Part shown: positions 8,986 through 19,073 of the stretch, piece by piece
Layout: each line of letters begins with the position of its first letter
How positions within the stretch are numbered: the stretch's first letter is position 1
Assembly (NCBI RefSeq): GCF_023145695.1
Contig: NZ_JAJHVV010000001.1
Coordinates: forward strand, 310,001-374,000
Origin: Vibrio amylolyticus
GTDB taxonomy: Bacteria > Pseudomonadota > Gammaproteobacteria > Enterobacterales > Vibrionaceae
Length of the DNA: 64,000 bases
Direction of reading: 5' to 3'
The notes under the pieces: model-generated
The model's database searches: none
Told to the model about the DNA's origin: nothing
The model's input: only the letters and a program-made list of their open reading frames with translations
Made by a program: the position numbers and the translations under genes

Positions 8986-9064
8986 CAATAATGTGAATTA
9001 GGTCAACTATATGGCGTATAACATGCTAATGCTAGCGATGTTCTTGCCCACTAGTTGCAGCGAC

Positions 9065-10126
9065 TTACGCGTTACCTTTCACTTTAATGTTGAGTTTCTC
9101 TGCAAAATCTAGCATGCGATTTAATGGAATCAATGATTTAACTCTTAATTCTTCATCAACGAAAATCTCGTGATCTGCCCCACCTTCGCTGAGCGCCTGC
9201 TCGATGGCTTTTAGACCGTTCATTGCCATCCAGGGGCAGTGAGCGCAGCTACGACACGTTGCACCAGCACCAGCGGTTGGCGCTTCAATCAATTCTTTTT
9301 CTGGAACCAATTGCTGCATTTTAAAGAAAATGCCTTTGTCTGTCGCAACAATAAGCTTTTGCTGTGGTAGCTCTTTCGCCGCTTTAATTAGCTGGCTTGT
9401 GGAACCAACGGCATCTGCCAGTTCAACAACGCTAGCTGGCGACTCTGGGTGTACCAAAATAGCTGTATCAGGGTGCAAAGCTTTCATTTTGCGTAAAGCG
9501 TCAGCAGAGAACTCATCGTGTACAACACATTCGCCTTGCCATAACAGCATGTCAGCGCCTGTTTGATTCGCGATATAAGAGCCTAGGTGGCGATCAGGTC
9601 CCCACAAAATAGGCTTATCTTCGCTATCTAGCTCTTCAACAATCTCTAGGGCAATACTTGATGTTACAACCCAGTCGGCACGCGCTTTAACTGCTGCTGA
9701 GGTATTAGCGTAAACAACCACAGTATGATCAGGGTGTGCATCACAAAATGCCGAGAACTCGTCTGCTGGACAGCCAAGATCAAGAGAACATTCTGCCTCT
9801 AACGTTGGCATCAAAATGGTTTTTTCTGGAGTGAGTATCTTTGCAGACTCGCCCATAAAACGCACACCTGCAATGATCAAAGTGCTCGCTGAGTGACGAT
9901 TACCAAACTTCGCCATCTCCAGTGAGTCGCCAACAAATCCGCCGGTTTCTTCTGCTAGCGCTTGGATTTCAGGATCAGTGTAATAATGCGCGATTAAAAC
10001 AGCATTTTTTTCAACAAGCAGTGACTTGATATTAGCAATATAGGTTTGCTTTTCAACATCGCTCAAAGGCACAGGCTTTGGTGGAAATGGGTATATGGTA
10101 TCTACAGTATCTAATATGTGGCTCAT
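9065..10126 (-). CDS. nadA: Quinolinate synthase A
   Basis: 353 residues, close to the E. coli enzyme (347). NadA condenses iminoaspartate with dihydroxyacetone phosphate to form quinolinate in NAD synthesis, using a [4Fe-4S] cluster. Seen directly: [40 protein letters not shown], the Cys-containing [10 protein letters not shown], and the cluster region [15 protein letters not shown] near the C-terminus. Start chosen at the ATG at 10126, which gives the standard N-terminus and has an AAGAG ribosome site; the frame could extend to a TTG at 10144. The gene follows the tol-pal operon but is separated from it by a terminator. Confidence 0.96.
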   Translation of the reverse strand: MSHILDTVDTIYPFPPKPVPLSDVEKQTYIANIKSLLVEKNAVLIAHYYTDPEIQALAEETGGFVGDSLEMAKFGNRHSASTLIIAGVRFMGESAKILTPEKTILMPTLEAECSLDLGCPADEFSAFCDAHPDHTVVVYANTSAAVKARADWVVTSSIALEIVEELDSEDKPILWGPDRHLGSYIANQTGADMLLWQGECVVHDEFSADALRKMKALHPDTAILVHPESPASVVELADAVGSTSQLIKAAKELPQQKLIVATDKGIFFKMQQLVPEKELIEAPTAGAGATCRSCAHCPWMAMNGLKAIEQALSEGGADHEIFVDEELRVKSLIPLNRMLDFAEKLNIKVKGNA

Positions 10127-10230
10127 TGCTCTTGCTCTATGCAACTTCCATGAATCCGAGCATTGTACACCTTAACGATGGCTAGGATCAAAGGAGTTTC
10201 AACTGACCTGACCAAAGTTGAACAAGAAAT

Positions 10231-10258
10231 GAAAAAGAGGCAACAGATGTGCCTCCTT
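10231..10258 (-). terminator. Rho-independent terminator after cpoB
   Basis: On the minus strand GAGGCA / TTGCCTC pairs across a short loop and is followed by TTTTTC. It closes the tol-pal operon and precedes nadA. Confidence 0.75.
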
Positions 10259-10291
10259 TAGAAGTCTTCAACGATAGACAACCAACATAGT

Positions 10292-11077
10292 TTATAGGTT
10301 TTTTTCTGCTAGTTTTGCTGAAGCACTGTTAGGGTATTCATCAACAACCTGCTGATAATACTTTGTCGCAGTGGCTTGATTATTGTTTCTTTTCGCGATG
10401 TCGCCAAGTTTAACCAAGGCATCCGCTCGCTTATTAGAATCTTGATAGGTTACAACCGCTGCAAAGCTTTTCACGGCTTCTTTATCTTGCTTCTTAGCAA
10501 AATAGAGCTGGCCAAGCCAGTAATGAGCGTTTGAAGAGAATGAAGAGTCTGGGAAATCGACTTGGAACTGCTTTAAGGCAACAATGGCACCTGCGTAGTC
10601 ACGCTCTTTTAGAACTAAATCTACCGCATTTTGATAAGCAGTTTGCTCGTCAACGTTGCTGCTAAATGTGCCCGTAGGCTGGGAGTCATCTATTTCAACA
10701 ACGGGGGTTTCTGCGGTTCTGATCTCACCACGAACTTTATCGAGTTCGATAAATAATTCACGCTGACGCTGCAACATTTGCTGCATATCGTAGCTATTTT
10801 TTTCTAATTGTCCGCGAAGTTCACTGATCTCAAGCGACATATCGTCAATCTGCTGCTGCATATTCAGCTGAACACGATTTCGATTCTCAAGTAATCGTTC
10901 TAAACGCTGAATGTCTGTCTCGGAAGAGTTGGCTGAGCGGGTTGCTGTCGCTGTCGTAGAAGTGATTGCGGGAGTAGTACTGCTTAAGTCCGATACTGGA
11001 GCTGGTGCAGCGAACGAGGTGTTCGCTGCACTTGCCAGTAACATAAGCGTAAATACTCGCTTTGAGTTACTGAACAT
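10292..11077 (-). CDS. cpoB: Cell division coordinator CpoB (YbgF)
   Basis: 261 residues with a signal peptide (about 1-23, ending ANTSFA). Residues 50-115 form a coiled coil rich in Gln, Arg and Leu, used for trimerisation. The C-terminal half is tetratricopeptide repeats (AVDLVLKERDYAGAI, AHYWLGQLYFAKKQ, ALVKLGDIAKRNN). CpoB is periplasmic, binds TolA and coordinates outer-membrane constriction with PBP1B/LpoB activity. It is the last gene of the Tol-Pal cluster, 29 bp after pal, and is followed by a terminator. Confidence 0.95.
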   Translation of the reverse strand: MFSNSKRVFTLMLLASAANTSFAAPAPVSDLSSTTPAITSTTATATRSANSSETDIQRLERLLENRNRVQLNMQQQIDDMSLEISELRGQLEKNSYDMQQMLQRQRELFIELDKVRGEIRTAETPVVEIDDSQPTGTFSSNVDEQTAYQNAVDLVLKERDYAGAIVALKQFQVDFPDSSFSSNAHYWLGQLYFAKKQDKEAVKSFAAVVTYQDSNKRADALVKLGDIAKRNNNQATATKYYQQVVDEYPNSASAKLAEKNL

Positions 11078-11106
11078 AAGGCTATCTCTCTATTGGCATA
11101 AGAGAA

Positions 11107-11646
11107 TTAGTATACTAGAACTGAACGACGGTTCTTAGCGTATACTTCTTCAGATTGGCCAAGAAGAAGAGGTTTCTCTTCACCGTAGCTAACAATAGAG
11201 ATTTGCTCAGCTTGTACACCAAGAGCTTGCAGGTAGTTAGCAACTGCTTGTGCACGACGCTCGCCAAGTGCGATGTTGTACTCAGGAGTACCGCGCTCGT
11301 CTGCGTGACCTTCGACTGTTACGTTTAGGCTAGTATCTTTGCTTAGGTAAGCGGCGTGAGCTGCAAGCATCTCTTCGTAGTCGCCAGCAATAGTTGCGTT
11401 GTCGAATGCGAAGTAAATTGTTTGAGTTTCACGTAGAGCCTGCTCTTTAAGCTCTTGCTCTGTAAGCTCACCATATGAATCTACTGGCGTTACTACTGTA
11501 GTATCTACAGTGTTCTCTGTGCCAGAAGTTGTTTGGTTAGTTTCAGTACCTGAAGCACTTGTTGCTTCGTCGCTAGAGCTACAAGCCGTCACTGCTAATA
11601 CTGGAAGAGCAATCAATAGACCTTTAAGAACTTTATTAAGCTGCAT
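11107..11646 (-). CDS. pal: Peptidoglycan-associated lipoprotein Pal
   Basis: 179 residues. The lipoprotein signal ends at a lipobox LAVTAC (Cys22), followed by a Ser/Thr-rich linker. The C-terminal OmpA-like domain has [29 protein letters not shown] and [10 protein letters not shown]; the Asp and Arg of that motif bind diaminopimelate in peptidoglycan. Pal anchors the outer membrane to peptidoglycan and is moved to the septum by TolB and TolA. It lies 34 bp downstream of tolB in the operon. Confidence 0.97.
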   Translation of the reverse strand: MQLNKVLKGLLIALPVLAVTACSSSDEATSASGTETNQTTSGTENTVDTTVVTPVDSYGELTEQELKEQALRETQTIYFAFDNATIAGDYEEMLAAHAAYLSKDTSLNVTVEGHADERGTPEYNIALGERRAQAVANYLQALGVQAEQISIVSYGEEKPLLLGQSEEVYAKNRRSVLVY

Positions 11647-11680
11647 TATATTTTCCTTACTAATTAATACTTATTTTTTG

Positions 11681-13033
11681 CTATAGAAACGGAGACCAAG
11701 CAGGTGCTCTTACACGCCCATTTGTCGCCGGTAATCTAGCTTTAAAACGTCCATCTATCGACACCATCGAAAGTACATTCGTTTCGTTGTAGATAGAACT
11801 GTAAATGACCATACCGCCATTAGGTGCAATACTTGGAGACTCGTCAAGCAAGGTACTTGTTAATACTTGCATCGCACCAGTTTCTAAATCTTGTTTGGCC
11901 AAATTAAACCCTGTGTTGCTACGATTCACCATTACGAGGAACCGGCCGTCCGGTGTAATTTGTCCACCTAAGTTTTGGCTGCCTTGCCAAGTCAGACGGT
12001 TGGTCGCACCATCTGCCAAATTTACGTTATAAATCTGTGGCCTACCACCTCTATCAGAGGTAAAGATTAATGATTTTCCATCCGGATGCCAATATGGTTC
12101 CGTATTATTTGATCTGCCGCGGGTAATTTGAGTCAGTTTCTTTGACTTTAAGTCCAAAGTGTAGACTTGTAAGCTACCCGTTTTCGACAATACCAATGCT
12201 AACTGACTTCCGTCAGGTGAGAATCTTGGCGCGCCATTATGACGAGGATATGACGTAATCTTTTCACGTTTACCCGTATAAATGTCCATCACAAAGATTT
12301 CTGCCTGACCATTTTGAAAACTCACATACGCTAACTGTTTAGCATCAGGAGACCACGCTGGTGACATCAAAGGTTGCTTCGATCGCAATACCAAACGCTC
12401 ATTATAGCCGTCATAGTCCGCTACTCTAAGCTGATACGGATACGGATCTTTATCTTGAACAACAACATACGCGATACGAGTTAGAAATGCACCACGTTCA
12501 CCCGTCAGTTCTTTGTAAACTAAATCAGAAATGCGATGCGCATACTCGCGCAGTCGGTGCCCAGGTACTGTCGCTTTCTTATTAAAAAGAACATGGTCCT
12601 TTGATAGTACCAGTTGACCATCAGAGCTTAGCGCCCTACTTTGCCCTTGAGTTAACTGACCACGAATAACATCGACTAGCTGATAATTAACGATGTAGTT
12701 ATCACCTTCACCTTTCGAGATCGTGCCTGTGAGTAAAGAGTCAACGCCTACTCCGCTCCATGCATCAAAGTTAATCTCAGACTCCGAATAAGGGGTTTGT
12801 GGCATATTACTTGTCGCTACAGGGCTAAACTTACCACTGCGCTGCAAATCCGAAGCAATCACGGCGGAAACATCATGAGGTAATGGTTTATCACCTTGCC
12901 ACTTAAATGGGACAATCGCTATCGGCCTTGCTGAATTGATACCGTCGGTAATAACAAGCTCAAGCGCCGCATTGGCAAATTGAACAGTGCTCGACATTAG
13001 CAACAAACATCCTAAAATTATTCGCTTAAACAC
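11681..13033 (-). CDS. tolB: Tol-Pal system protein TolB
   Basis: 450 residues with a cleavable signal peptide (about 1-22) ahead of the ALELVITDG start of the mature protein. The N-terminal domain ([20 protein letters not shown]) is followed by a six-bladed beta-propeller with repeated signatures such as [41 protein letters not shown] and APAWSPFL at the end. It is a periplasmic partner of Pal and TolA. Spacing of 19 bp from tolA supports cotranscription. Confidence 0.97.
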   Translation of the reverse strand: MFKRIILGCLLLMSSTVQFANAALELVITDGINSARPIAIVPFKWQGDKPLPHDVSAVIASDLQRSGKFSPVATSNMPQTPYSESEINFDAWSGVGVDSLLTGTISKGEGDNYIVNYQLVDVIRGQLTQGQSRALSSDGQLVLSKDHVLFNKKATVPGHRLREYAHRISDLVYKELTGERGAFLTRIAYVVVQDKDPYPYQLRVADYDGYNERLVLRSKQPLMSPAWSPDAKQLAYVSFQNGQAEIFVMDIYTGKREKITSYPRHNGAPRFSPDGSQLALVLSKTGSLQVYTLDLKSKKLTQITRGRSNNTEPYWHPDGKSLIFTSDRGGRPQIYNVNLADGATNRLTWQGSQNLGGQITPDGRFLVMVNRSNTGFNLAKQDLETGAMQVLTSTLLDESPSIAPNGGMVIYSSIYNETNVLSMVSIDGRFKARLPATNGRVRAPAWSPFL

Positions 13034-13052
13034 TCGCTTTTCCTTATTACTG

Positions 13053-14099
13053 TTACAGTTCGACTGTTAAATTAATGCTTTTCAACTGCTCAACAACACT
13101 CGGTTGATTTGCAGGTAGTGGAAACGCGTTAACCTGAGCTACTGCTCGCTTAGTCGCTGAGCAAAGGCGATTATCGCCGTTAATAACTGATACATTACCC
13201 AATAGCGCGGAGTCGCCTGCAGGTATCAAGCGAAGGTTAACTCGACAAGACTTTCCCTTAAAGCTCTCCTCAACTAATAAGTTCTGTTTAATCATCTGCT
13301 TATATATCTCGCCGTAACGAGCGGCTTCTGATTGGGCAAACTGTGATTGAGCAGAAGAGTTTCTTTCGTTTTCACTCTCCATGCCGGCAAAAATATCATT
13401 GAGTGCTGCCTCTTGCTCTTTACGCTCGCGTTCTAGTTTTTCTAAACGAGCTTTCTCTTGACGAGCCTTTTCTGCCGCCTCTTTCGCAGCTTTCTCTTCA
13501 GCTATTCTCGCTTTTTCTGCACGCTCGGCCGCTTCTTTCGCTTCTTTCGCGGCTTTTTCTTGAGCTATACGCTCTTTCTCTGCTTTTGCAATAGCGGCTT
13601 GTTTTGCTACACGCTCTTCTTCCGCTCTTTTAAGTTCAGCTTCTTTCACTTTGCGTTCAGCTTCAAGTTTTTTCGCTTTCTCTCGTTCTTGCTTAACACG
13701 AGCTTCCTGCGCTTTTCGCTCTTTCTCTACTTGAACACGTTTTTTCTCAGCTTCACGAGCCGCTTTTGCTTCCTTAACCTGCTGCTCTTTCAACTTACGA
13801 ATGCGATCTTCTTCCGCTTTTCGGTTTTTCTCAAGCTGCTCACTTTCACGTTTTAATTTGTCTAAACGTTCTTGTTCTTTTTTTGCCGCAGCATCGCGTT
13901 GACTTCGAATTTTTTGAGCCTGCTCTCTAACCAAGCTAGGATCAATCACAACAGCTTGTACTAGGTTGCCACTTGGCTCTGGTTCCGACATGGTGAAATC
14001 CGTCCCCCAAAGCAATGCGACAACTAATGCCGCATGCATCGCCAAAGAGATAACAACTGGATTTCGATAATCTTGTTTTTTCGAGTTAGTTTCTTTCAT
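13053..14099 (-). CDS. tolA: Tol-Pal system protein TolA
   Basis: 348 residues. One N-terminal membrane helix (about 17-36, [18 protein letters not shown]) anchors it in the inner membrane. A very long Lys/Glu/Ala-rich helix (about 60-235, with repeats like [10 protein letters not shown]) spans the periplasm. The C-terminal domain ([26 protein letters not shown], then CSATKRAV) binds TolB and Pal and has the two usual cysteines. TolA carries force from the TolQR motor to the outer membrane. The helical repeat makes strong but spurious open frames on the opposite strand. Confidence 0.95.
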   Translation of the reverse strand: MKETNSKKQDYRNPVVISLAMHAALVVALLWGTDFTMSEPEPSGNLVQAVVIDPSLVREQAQKIRSQRDAAAKKEQERLDKLKRESEQLEKNRKAEEDRIRKLKEQQVKEAKAAREAEKKRVQVEKERKAQEARVKQEREKAKKLEAERKVKEAELKRAEEERVAKQAAIAKAEKERIAQEKAAKEAKEAAERAEKARIAEEKAAKEAAEKARQEKARLEKLERERKEQEAALNDIFAGMESENERNSSAQSQFAQSEAARYGEIYKQMIKQNLLVEESFKGKSCRVNLRLIPAGDSALLGNVSVINGDNRLCSATKRAVAQVNAFPLPANQPSVVEQLKSINLTVEL

Positions 14100-14113
14100 G
14101 AGTTATGCGGATC

Positions 14114-14557
14114 TTAATCCTTTATATCCGTTAACAGACCAACTTTCGGAATACCAGCGCGGCTTAGCTCATCCAACACCAATACAACATCAGCATAAGG
14201 CGTTGCGGCATCACCACCAACGGCCACTGGTGAATCAGGCTTTATGGATAACTCAGCCTTTACTCGAACAATAACGTCTTGCAATGAAATCCCACGTTGC
14301 ACTTCCTCGTCGTTGACACTCAAGCCAAGATTTCCATCCCGATCTATTTCAACAATGATAAAGCTACTCTCCGTTTCGCCTGCTAAGTCTGATGCAGGCT
14401 TCGCACTGGTCGTTTTAGGTAATTCCACATCAACACCTTGCGTAATAAACGGGGATGTCGCCATGAAGATGATTAATAAAACCAACATAACATCGATATA
14501 GGGAACGACGTTAATCTCCGCTGTCATCTTACGTTTTTTTGGTTGATAACCAGCCAT
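14114..14557 (-). CDS. tolR: Tol-Pal motor protein TolR
   Basis: 147 residues. Single membrane helix with the essential Asp22 (NVVPYIDVMLVLLIIF), which corresponds to Asp23 of E. coli TolR and carries protons in the TolQR motor. The periplasmic domain includes VDVELPKT and the C-terminal YADVVLVLDELSRAG. It lies two bases after tolQ and 14 bp before tolA. Confidence 0.97.
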   Translation of the reverse strand: MAGYQPKKRKMTAEINVVPYIDVMLVLLIIFMATSPFITQGVDVELPKTTSAKPASDLAGETESSFIIVEIDRDGNLGLSVNDEEVQRGISLQDVIVRVKAELSIKPDSPVAVGGDAATPYADVVLVLDELSRAGIPKVGLLTDIKD

Positions 14558-14559
14558 GG

Positions 14560-15243
14560 TTAATCCCTACCTGCCATCGCTTGGCGGTGTAAAATACTGT
14601 GAAACTCTTCTGAGAAGGTAGCGTAGTTATGTTCAAGCTTGCCGACATTACTACTAAATCGGTTGTAAGCCATTACCGCAGGAATTGCTGCGAATAGACC
14701 CATTGCTGTTGCAATAAGCGCTTCTGCAATACCAGGGGCAACCATTGAAAGTGTTGCTTGCTTAACTTCCCCTAAGGCAATAAAGGCATGCATAATGCCC
14801 CATACAGTACCGAAGAGGCCGATGTATGGACTAATCGAACCAACCGTTGCTAGAAACGGTAAGTTAGTTTCTAGATCATCAACTTCTCGGGCGACAGCGA
14901 CGCGCATTGCACGACCTGTTCCTTCCATGATGAAGCCTGGCGAGTCTGCGTTCGATTTACGCAAACGAGCGAACTCAGTAAAACCTGAATAGAAGATCTC
15001 TTCACTGCCAGAAATGTCATTTTTTCTTTTCTTTACATCTTGGTAAAGAATGGCAAGGTCAGTGCCAGACCAAAACTTATCTTCAAATGATTCGGCGTCT
15101 TTTGCAGCTTGAGACAGTACTTTGCTGCGTTTGATAATCATTGCCCAAGAAGCGACTGACATCCCTAACAAAATCAACATAACTAATTGAACTAAAATAC
15201 TGGCTTCTAGTATCAACTCTACAAACGAAATATCAGCAGTCAC
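14560..15243 (-). CDS. tolQ: Tol-Pal motor protein TolQ
   Basis: 227 residues with three membrane helices (about 14-35, 135-160, 170-192). ExbB/MotA family signatures are [21 protein letters not shown] before helix 2, [14 protein letters not shown]-like [14 protein letters not shown], and [20 protein letters not shown] in helix 3. With TolR it forms the proton-driven stator that energises TolA. Its start overlaps the end of ybgC by 11 bp. Confidence 0.97.
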   Translation of the reverse strand: MTADISFVELILEASILVQLVMLILLGMSVASWAMIIKRSKVLSQAAKDAESFEDKFWSGTDLAILYQDVKKRKNDISGSEEIFYSGFTEFARLRKSNADSPGFIMEGTGRAMRVAVAREVDDLETNLPFLATVGSISPYIGLFGTVWGIMHAFIALGEVKQATLSMVAPGIAEALIATAMGLFAAIPAVMAYNRFSSNVGKLEHNYATFSEEFHSILHRQAMAGRD

Positions 15244-15664
15244 TTTCGGTAAACTCCAAAACTATAGATTGAGGCATCGCTTTAGGCCTCATTTTCACGT
15301 TATCGATACATGCTACCTTAACCAATGCTTTACACAATATCTTGCCATCGAGATTTACGATCTCTTGACAGAAAGTGATGGATGCTTTTTTTAGGTTAGA
15401 AATAGTCGTAACGACATTCAGTTGTTCATCAAGGCGAGCACCTTGTAGAAAATCGATATCAATATGGCGAATTACAAAAGCCACATTCTCTTCTAGTAAA
15501 CTGTGTTGTGACACACCGATACTACGAAGCATTTCCGTTCTAGCTCGTTCAAAATATTTTAGATAATTAGAGTGATAAACCACCCCACCAGCATCAGTGT
15601 CTTCGTAATAGACCGTTACTGGCCAGTGAAAAATCACGTCACTTGGATGCAAAATAATACCCAT
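15233..15664 (-). CDS. ybgC: Tol-Pal-associated acyl-CoA thioesterase YbgC
   Basis: 143 residues from the ATG at 15664. Hot-dog fold thioesterase: the active-site motif [17 protein letters not shown] has the catalytic Asp at residue 24, matching Asp18 of E. coli YbgC. YbgC hydrolyses acyl-CoA thioesters and is associated with phospholipid enzymes; its link to Tol-Pal is by operon position. The frame is open to about 15727, but the extra residues are absent from known YbgC proteins; no strong ribosome site is seen for either start. First gene of the tol-pal operon. Confidence 0.9.
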   Translation of the reverse strand: MGIILHPSDVIFHWPVTVYYEDTDAGGVVYHSNYLKYFERARTEMLRSIGVSQHSLLEENVAFVIRHIDIDFLQGARLDEQLNVVTTISNLKKASITFCQEIVNLDGKILCKALVKVACIDNVKMRPKAMPQSIVLEFTESDC

Positions 15665-15747
15665 TATCAATTCAATATTGGAACCTACTATACCGCACCT
15701 TAACACCATTAGTACAAGTGCTATCAACGGTTTTGTCGCCTCTCAGA

Positions 15748-15782
15748 TAAAAAATTAGCGCTGTCTCAAAGAGGCAGCGCTA
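15748..15782 (-). terminator. Rho-independent terminator of cydABX
   Basis: AGCGCTG / CAGCGCT stem (plus 15757-15781) followed on the minus strand by AATTTTTTATC. It separates cydX from the ybgC-tol operon, which therefore must have its own promoter between about 15665 and 15747. Confidence 0.85.
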
Positions 15783-15863
15783 AGTTGGATATTATTTCAT
15801 CATTTCTTCAATGAAATTGTATCGATGTATGACAATCTTGCTCCGATACCACAGCAATTGAAG

Positions 15864-15974
15864 CTATTCTTTGCTGTCTTTGTCCATCATTTCAGTGTGC
15901 TCTAACCAAAGAGCATTAATGATGCCAAATGCACAAGCGAGTAGTACGCCCAAAATCCATGCAAAATACCACAT
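15864..15974 (-). CDS. cydX: Cytochrome bd-I oxidase small subunit CydX
   Basis: A 36-codon gene. The product begins MWYFAWILGVLLACAFG and continues into INALWLE, the CydX signature, then a charged tail. It is a single-helix inner-membrane protein that stabilises the haem groups of the CydAB oxidase. The ATG at 15974 has a strong AAGGAG ribosome site and sits 11 bp after the cydB stop, so it is the third gene of the cydABX operon. No ybgE gene follows, unlike in E. coli. Confidence 0.93.
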   Translation of the reverse strand: MWYFAWILGVLLACAFGIINALWLEHTEMMDKDSKE

Positions 15975-15985
15975 AAGTCTGCTCC

Positions 15986-17122
15986 TTAATAAAGTGAATG
16001 TTTGTTGTCTTCAATATGTTTGTTGTCGATGCGACCAAACATTTTGTAATAAGTCCACGACGTGTAACCAAGAATGATTGGTACCATAACAAAGGCCACT
16101 GCCGTCATCAGGTTTAGAGTCAACTCACTTGAAGTCGAGTCCCACATCGTCAAGCTATGGTTTGGTATCAAATCTGACGGCATAAGGAATGGAAACATTG
16201 CCAGTCCTGCCGTAAAGATAATACCAGCGTTAGCCAAACTTGAAGATACAAAGCCAAAACCTGGTTTGTTCAATCGAGAGAACAACGAAGCAAATAACCC
16301 TCCGACAATACCTAGCGCAGGCGCAGCCCACATCAGCGGGTAGGTCTCGAAGTTGTTCATCCAAGCACCGACTTCACGGATGACTTCTTTATTTAGAGGA
16401 TTTGAAGGCGCGTTAGTATCAATCACACTTGAAATAACATAGCCTTCGATTGATTGAACCCAAACACCAGCAGAAATAAATAGAGCCACCAAAACTATAC
16501 CAGCAACCTGAGCAATACCACGTGCACGAGTGCGTACTGAGTCAGTTGTTTTCATCTGTAGCCATGCTGAGCCTTGTAGTAGGAACATCAGTAGACTAAT
16601 GACACCACAAAGAAGAGCAAACGGGTTTAGTAGTCCAAAGAACGACCCATGATACGTAGACATCAAGAAGTCATTAAATTGAAATGACACACCTTGCAGT
16701 AAGTTACCAAAAGCAACACCAAAGATTATCGGCGGCACAAAACCACTGATTGAAATACAGATATCCCATGACTTACGCCATTTTGGGTCTTCAATCTTTG
16801 AGCGATAATCAAGCCCTACCGGTCTTAACCACAATGCGGCTAAAGCGAGAAGCATCGCAAAGTAAAAGCCAGAAAATGACGTAGCGTACACTTGCGGCCA
16901 AGCGGCAAATAGAGCACCTGCGGCCGTGATTAGCCACACTTGGTTACCATCCCAGTGAGGGGCGATCGAGTTAATCATGACACGACGCTCTGTATCGGTT
17001 TTACCGACTACGGGCACCATGGCACATACACCCATATCGAAGCCGTCTGTAATAGCGAAGCCTACAAATAGGACACCAATCAGTACCCACCAGATGAGAC
17101 GTAACGTTTCGTAATCAAACAT
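15986..17122 (-). CDS. cydB: Cytochrome bd ubiquinol oxidase subunit II
   Basis: 378 residues, the length of E. coli CydB (379), with eight to nine membrane helices. N-terminal MFDYETLRLIWWVLIGVLFVGF, TDGFDMGV and HWDGNQVWLITAAGALFAAWP are family landmarks. CydB is the partner of CydA in the quinol oxidase that reduces O2 to water at low oxygen. It starts 14 bp after cydA. Confidence 0.97.
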   Translation of the reverse strand: MFDYETLRLIWWVLIGVLFVGFAITDGFDMGVCAMVPVVGKTDTERRVMINSIAPHWDGNQVWLITAAGALFAAWPQVYATSFSGFYFAMLLALAALWLRPVGLDYRSKIEDPKWRKSWDICISISGFVPPIIFGVAFGNLLQGVSFQFNDFLMSTYHGSFFGLLNPFALLCGVISLLMFLLQGSAWLQMKTTDSVRTRARGIAQVAGIVLVALFISAGVWVQSIEGYVISSVIDTNAPSNPLNKEVIREVGAWMNNFETYPLMWAAPALGIVGGLFASLFSRLNKPGFGFVSSSLANAGIIFTAGLAMFPFLMPSDLIPNHSLTMWDSTSSELTLNLMTAVAFVMVPIILGYTSWTYYKMFGRIDNKHIEDNKHSLY

Positions 17123-17136
17123 ATTTTATTCCCTTC

Positions 17137-18729
17137 CTATGCTTCTACTTGACGGTTAACTTTATCTTCAAGGGATTGCTCACCTTGTTCAAAGTGGTAA
17201 CGACCAGTATTAAGGCTACTTGGTCCTTTACGAGCATACTTCAGCATCAGATACACTTCGGCAATTAAGAATACGGTGTATAGTCCGATGATTAACCCTA
17301 GAGATGTCCATAGCTGACCTACGGTCAACGCAGAAGCTGCTACATGCACTGGTAAAATCTCACCAACCGCCCACGGTTGACGACCATACTCAGCAACGAA
17401 CCAACCTGCTTCAATCGCAATCCACGGAAGAGGTAGACTAAGAAGCGTCGCTTTCAGTACCCAAGGCTTTTGTTCAATTTTTTGACGACACGTTTGTACA
17501 AACGCAGCTGCGAATACGACCAGCATGATCATGCCACACGCAACCATGATACGGAATGACCAGAATAGAGGCCAAACTGTAGGGATAGAGTCATCAGCGG
17601 CCATTTGAATCTGCTCTTCTGTCGCGTCTACCACATTGTCGGTATAACGCTTAAGCAGCAAACCATAGCCTAGATCTTCTTTTAATACTTCAAAGTTAGC
17701 GAGGTTCTCTTCGGTACGGTTTCCTGCGCGAAGTTCATTAAGAACTTCATAGGCCAGCATGCCATTACGGATACGAACAATGTGTTCATCGCGCAGATCG
17801 CGTAAACCAGTCACTTCTGTATCTGTTGAACGAGTCGCGATAATACCCATCATGTAAGGTATTTTAATCGCATAGTCGGTTTCCATCGTCTCTTGATTTG
17901 GAATACCAAACACAGTAAATGCGGCAGGCGCTTCTTCAGTATGCCATTCAGATTCGATAGCAGCCAATTTCACCTTTTGAACATCACCGAGTTCATAGCC
18001 AGATTCATCACCTAGAACGATTACCGATAGAATCGACGCCATACCGAACGATGCTGCGATTGCAAATGAACGACGAGCGAACGCGATATCACGACCTTTT
18101 AATAGGTAGTAAGAGCTGATCGCAAGTACAAACATTGAACCTGCAACATAACCTGATGCGACAGTGTGTACGAATTTAACTTGAGCTACCGGGTTTAATA
18201 CCACCTCAGCAAAGCTCACCATCTCCATTCTCATGGTTTCGTAGTTGAATTCAGCACCGATTGGGTTCTGCATCCAGCCGTTCGCAACGAGGATCCATAG
18301 CGCAGATAAGTTCGATCCTATCGCCATTAACCAAGTTACCGCTAAGTGCTGACGTTTTGAAAGTCTGTCCCAACCAAATAAGAATAGGCCGAAAAGTGTA
18401 GATTCTAGGAAGAAAGCGACCAGCGCTTCAATAGCAAGAGGTGCACCAAATATATCGCCCACATAGTGAGAGTAATAAGACCAGTTGGTGCCGAATTGGA
18501 ACTCCATGGTGAGACCAGTTGCAACGCCTAACGCAAAGTTAATGGCGAACAACTTACCCCAAAATTTTGTCATATCCTTATAGATCTTTTTATCGGTCAT
18601 TACATACAGTGACTCCATGATGGCAAGCAGAAACGCCAATCCTAAAGTCAATGGTACGAACAAGAAGTGATACATCGCGGTCAGTGCAAATTGCAATCGC
18701 GATAGATCAACTACATCGATATCGAACAT
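17137..18729 (-). CDS. cydA: Cytochrome bd ubiquinol oxidase subunit I
   Basis: 530 residues from the ATG at 18729, which is preceded by AGGAG and gives the standard N-terminus; an open extension to 18759 is not needed. His21 in [10 protein letters not shown] matches the haem b595 ligand His19 of E. coli. Other landmarks are [21 protein letters not shown], the [14 protein letters not shown] helix, and [14 protein letters not shown] near the C-terminus. The overall length indicates the long Q-loop type. Oxidises ubiquinol and reduces oxygen in the inner membrane. Confidence 0.97.
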   Translation of the reverse strand: MFDIDVVDLSRLQFALTAMYHFLFVPLTLGLAFLLAIMESLYVMTDKKIYKDMTKFWGKLFAINFALGVATGLTMEFQFGTNWSYYSHYVGDIFGAPLAIEALVAFFLESTLFGLFLFGWDRLSKRQHLAVTWLMAIGSNLSALWILVANGWMQNPIGAEFNYETMRMEMVSFAEVVLNPVAQVKFVHTVASGYVAGSMFVLAISSYYLLKGRDIAFARRSFAIAASFGMASILSVIVLGDESGYELGDVQKVKLAAIESEWHTEEAPAAFTVFGIPNQETMETDYAIKIPYMMGIIATRSTDTEVTGLRDLRDEHIVRIRNGMLAYEVLNELRAGNRTEENLANFEVLKEDLGYGLLLKRYTDNVVDATEEQIQMAADDSIPTVWPLFWSFRIMVACGMIMLVVFAAAFVQTCRQKIEQKPWVLKATLLSLPLPWIAIEAGWFVAEYGRQPWAVGEILPVHVAASALTVGQLWTSLGLIIGLYTVFLIAEVYLMLKYARKGPSSLNTGRYHFEQGEQSLEDKVNRQVEA

Positions 18730-19025
18730 TGATAGCTCCTTTGTGCCGGCTGAAGGCACTTTCTTCTATACAATAAAACCCCTAACGCACTAAAAGGCCG
18801 CTTTAGGGTGTTACGCAAAGTTTGTGTTATTGTTAAATCCGTGTTACACCGTAACGGTGCAGAGCCCCATGATAGTACTCCTCAAAATTGAACTTATCAA
18901 AATAATTTGAGTGGTTAGGGCATTTAAATTCAATTAAAAGCGTTAATCTTTGTAAATTTAGGAAATATTGTTTGCGAACACTAAAAAATAGTTGAATGGA
19001 ATTCGTACTAAGGAATAAGTAAATA
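18730..19025. promoter_or_regulatory. cydABX upstream region
   Basis: About 300 bp between cydA and the ruvB terminator with no convincing gene; a 95-codon open frame here (18833-19120) overlaps ruvB and is not credible. It must hold the cydABX promoter. Two GTTA-type half-sites (GTGTTATTGTTAAATCC near 18820) are reminiscent of ArcA sites, as expected for this operon, but the match is loose. Confidence 0.4.
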
Positions 19026-19053
19026 CAAAAAAGCCAGGTGGTACCTGGCTTTT
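19026..19053 (-). terminator. Rho-independent terminator after ruvB
   Basis: AAGCCAGGT / ACCTGGCTT perfect 9-bp stem with a three-base loop, followed on the minus strand by TTTTTTGTATT; 20 bp past the ruvB stop. Confidence 0.9.
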
Positions 19054-19073
19054 GAGCGTTATTCCTAAAAGAA

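Noticed and set aside
13403-13856. Two overlapping open frames opposite tolA
   Set aside because: They mirror the Lys/Glu/Ala-rich helix of TolA, giving Leu/Phe/Ser-rich products with no family resemblance.
18800-18840. ArcA site upstream of cydA
   Set aside because: GTTA half-sites are present but the match to the longer consensus is poor; kept only as a remark, not a called site.
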